Below, piece after piece: positions 63,914-64,000 of a stretch of 64,000 nucleotides of DNA. The notes beneath the pieces were generated by a model. That model was not told the DNA's origin, made no database searches, and worked only from the letters and a program-made list of their open reading frames with translations. The first letter of the stretch is position 1, and every line of letters begins with the position of its first letter. The DNA lies in NCBI RefSeq assembly GCF_900115655.1, contig NZ_FOXF01000003.1, forward strand, positions 62,001 through 126,000, written 5' to 3'. The position numbers were made by a program, and so were the translations under genes. This DNA is from Ruminobacter amylophilus (lineage in GTDB: Bacteria; Pseudomonadota; Gammaproteobacteria; Enterobacterales; Succinivibrionaceae).

Positions 63914-64000
63914 ATTGAAACCCCTTAATTACTATTTAAATCTGTGGAATAAAGGAAAAACATACACATTAATAGAAAAGATAATAAATATATCTAATCT

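Noticed and set aside
1-64000. tRNA, rRNA genes and CRISPR arrays
   Set aside because: I saw no cloverleaf-like sequences, ribosomal RNA segments or regularly spaced direct repeats with spacers.

Overview
The window looks like chromosomal DNA from an anaerobic, gut-type gammaproteobacterium. CarA, CarB, TamA, TamB, KdsD, a YbjD-type nuclease and PbpC all read like enterobacterial or Aeromonadales relatives, while the moderate GC content, AT-rich spacers and many unrecognised lipoproteins suggest a host-adapted lineage. Succinivibrionaceae is my best guess. This is inference from protein character; no database was searched.

From left to right: a Lon-like protease (cut by the window edge), a YbjD/OLD-type nuclease, a probable small RNA, nadE and a lipoprotein (1-6.3 kb). 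Next come minus-strand envelope genes of unknown role (6.5-11.5 kb). Then kdsD, a small secreted protein, an M18 aminopeptidase, carAB, a secreted protein, tamA-tamB, a zinc-ribbon membrane protein, a pyridoxal kinase and an SpmA/SpmB-like membrane protein (11.9-31.8 kb).

The right half holds an aryl-polyene (APE) pigment pathway broken into three blocks. Block 1 (31.9-33.6 kb) is a chain-length factor and an acyltransferase (apeC, apeD). Block 2 (42.6-45.2 kb) is two acyl carrier proteins, an AMP-ligase and a dehydratase (apeE, apeF, apeH, apeI). Block 3 (54.2-61.3 kb) is a glycosyltransferase, acyltransferase, thioesterase, LolA-like protein, MMPL exporter, ketosynthase and second dehydratase (apeJ as two genes, apeK, L, M, O, P). 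The classical gene order is kept, and each block has a plausible promoter of its own. The likely pathway: ApeH loads an aromatic acid on a carrier protein, ApeO/ApeC elongate, ApeI/ApeP dehydrate, and ApeD/J/K/L/M attach the polyene to a lipid and move it to the outer membrane. No ketoreductase (ApeQ), second ketosynthase (ApeR), methyltransferase, ApeG or ApeN is visible here.

Two unrelated segments sit between the blocks. Between D and E are an alpha-2-macroglobulin without a thioester, a voltage-gated cation channel with a calcium-channel-like filter, and penicillin-binding protein 1C. Between I and J are a MoxR/CobS-like ATPase, an HTH regulator, a protein resembling the AcaB/PFL_4669 family of integrative conjugative elements, a coiled-coil protein, a repeat-rich carbohydrate-binding lipoprotein and an alanine/sodium symporter. 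The window ends with a HAD phosphatase and a large GC-rich gene of unknown function.
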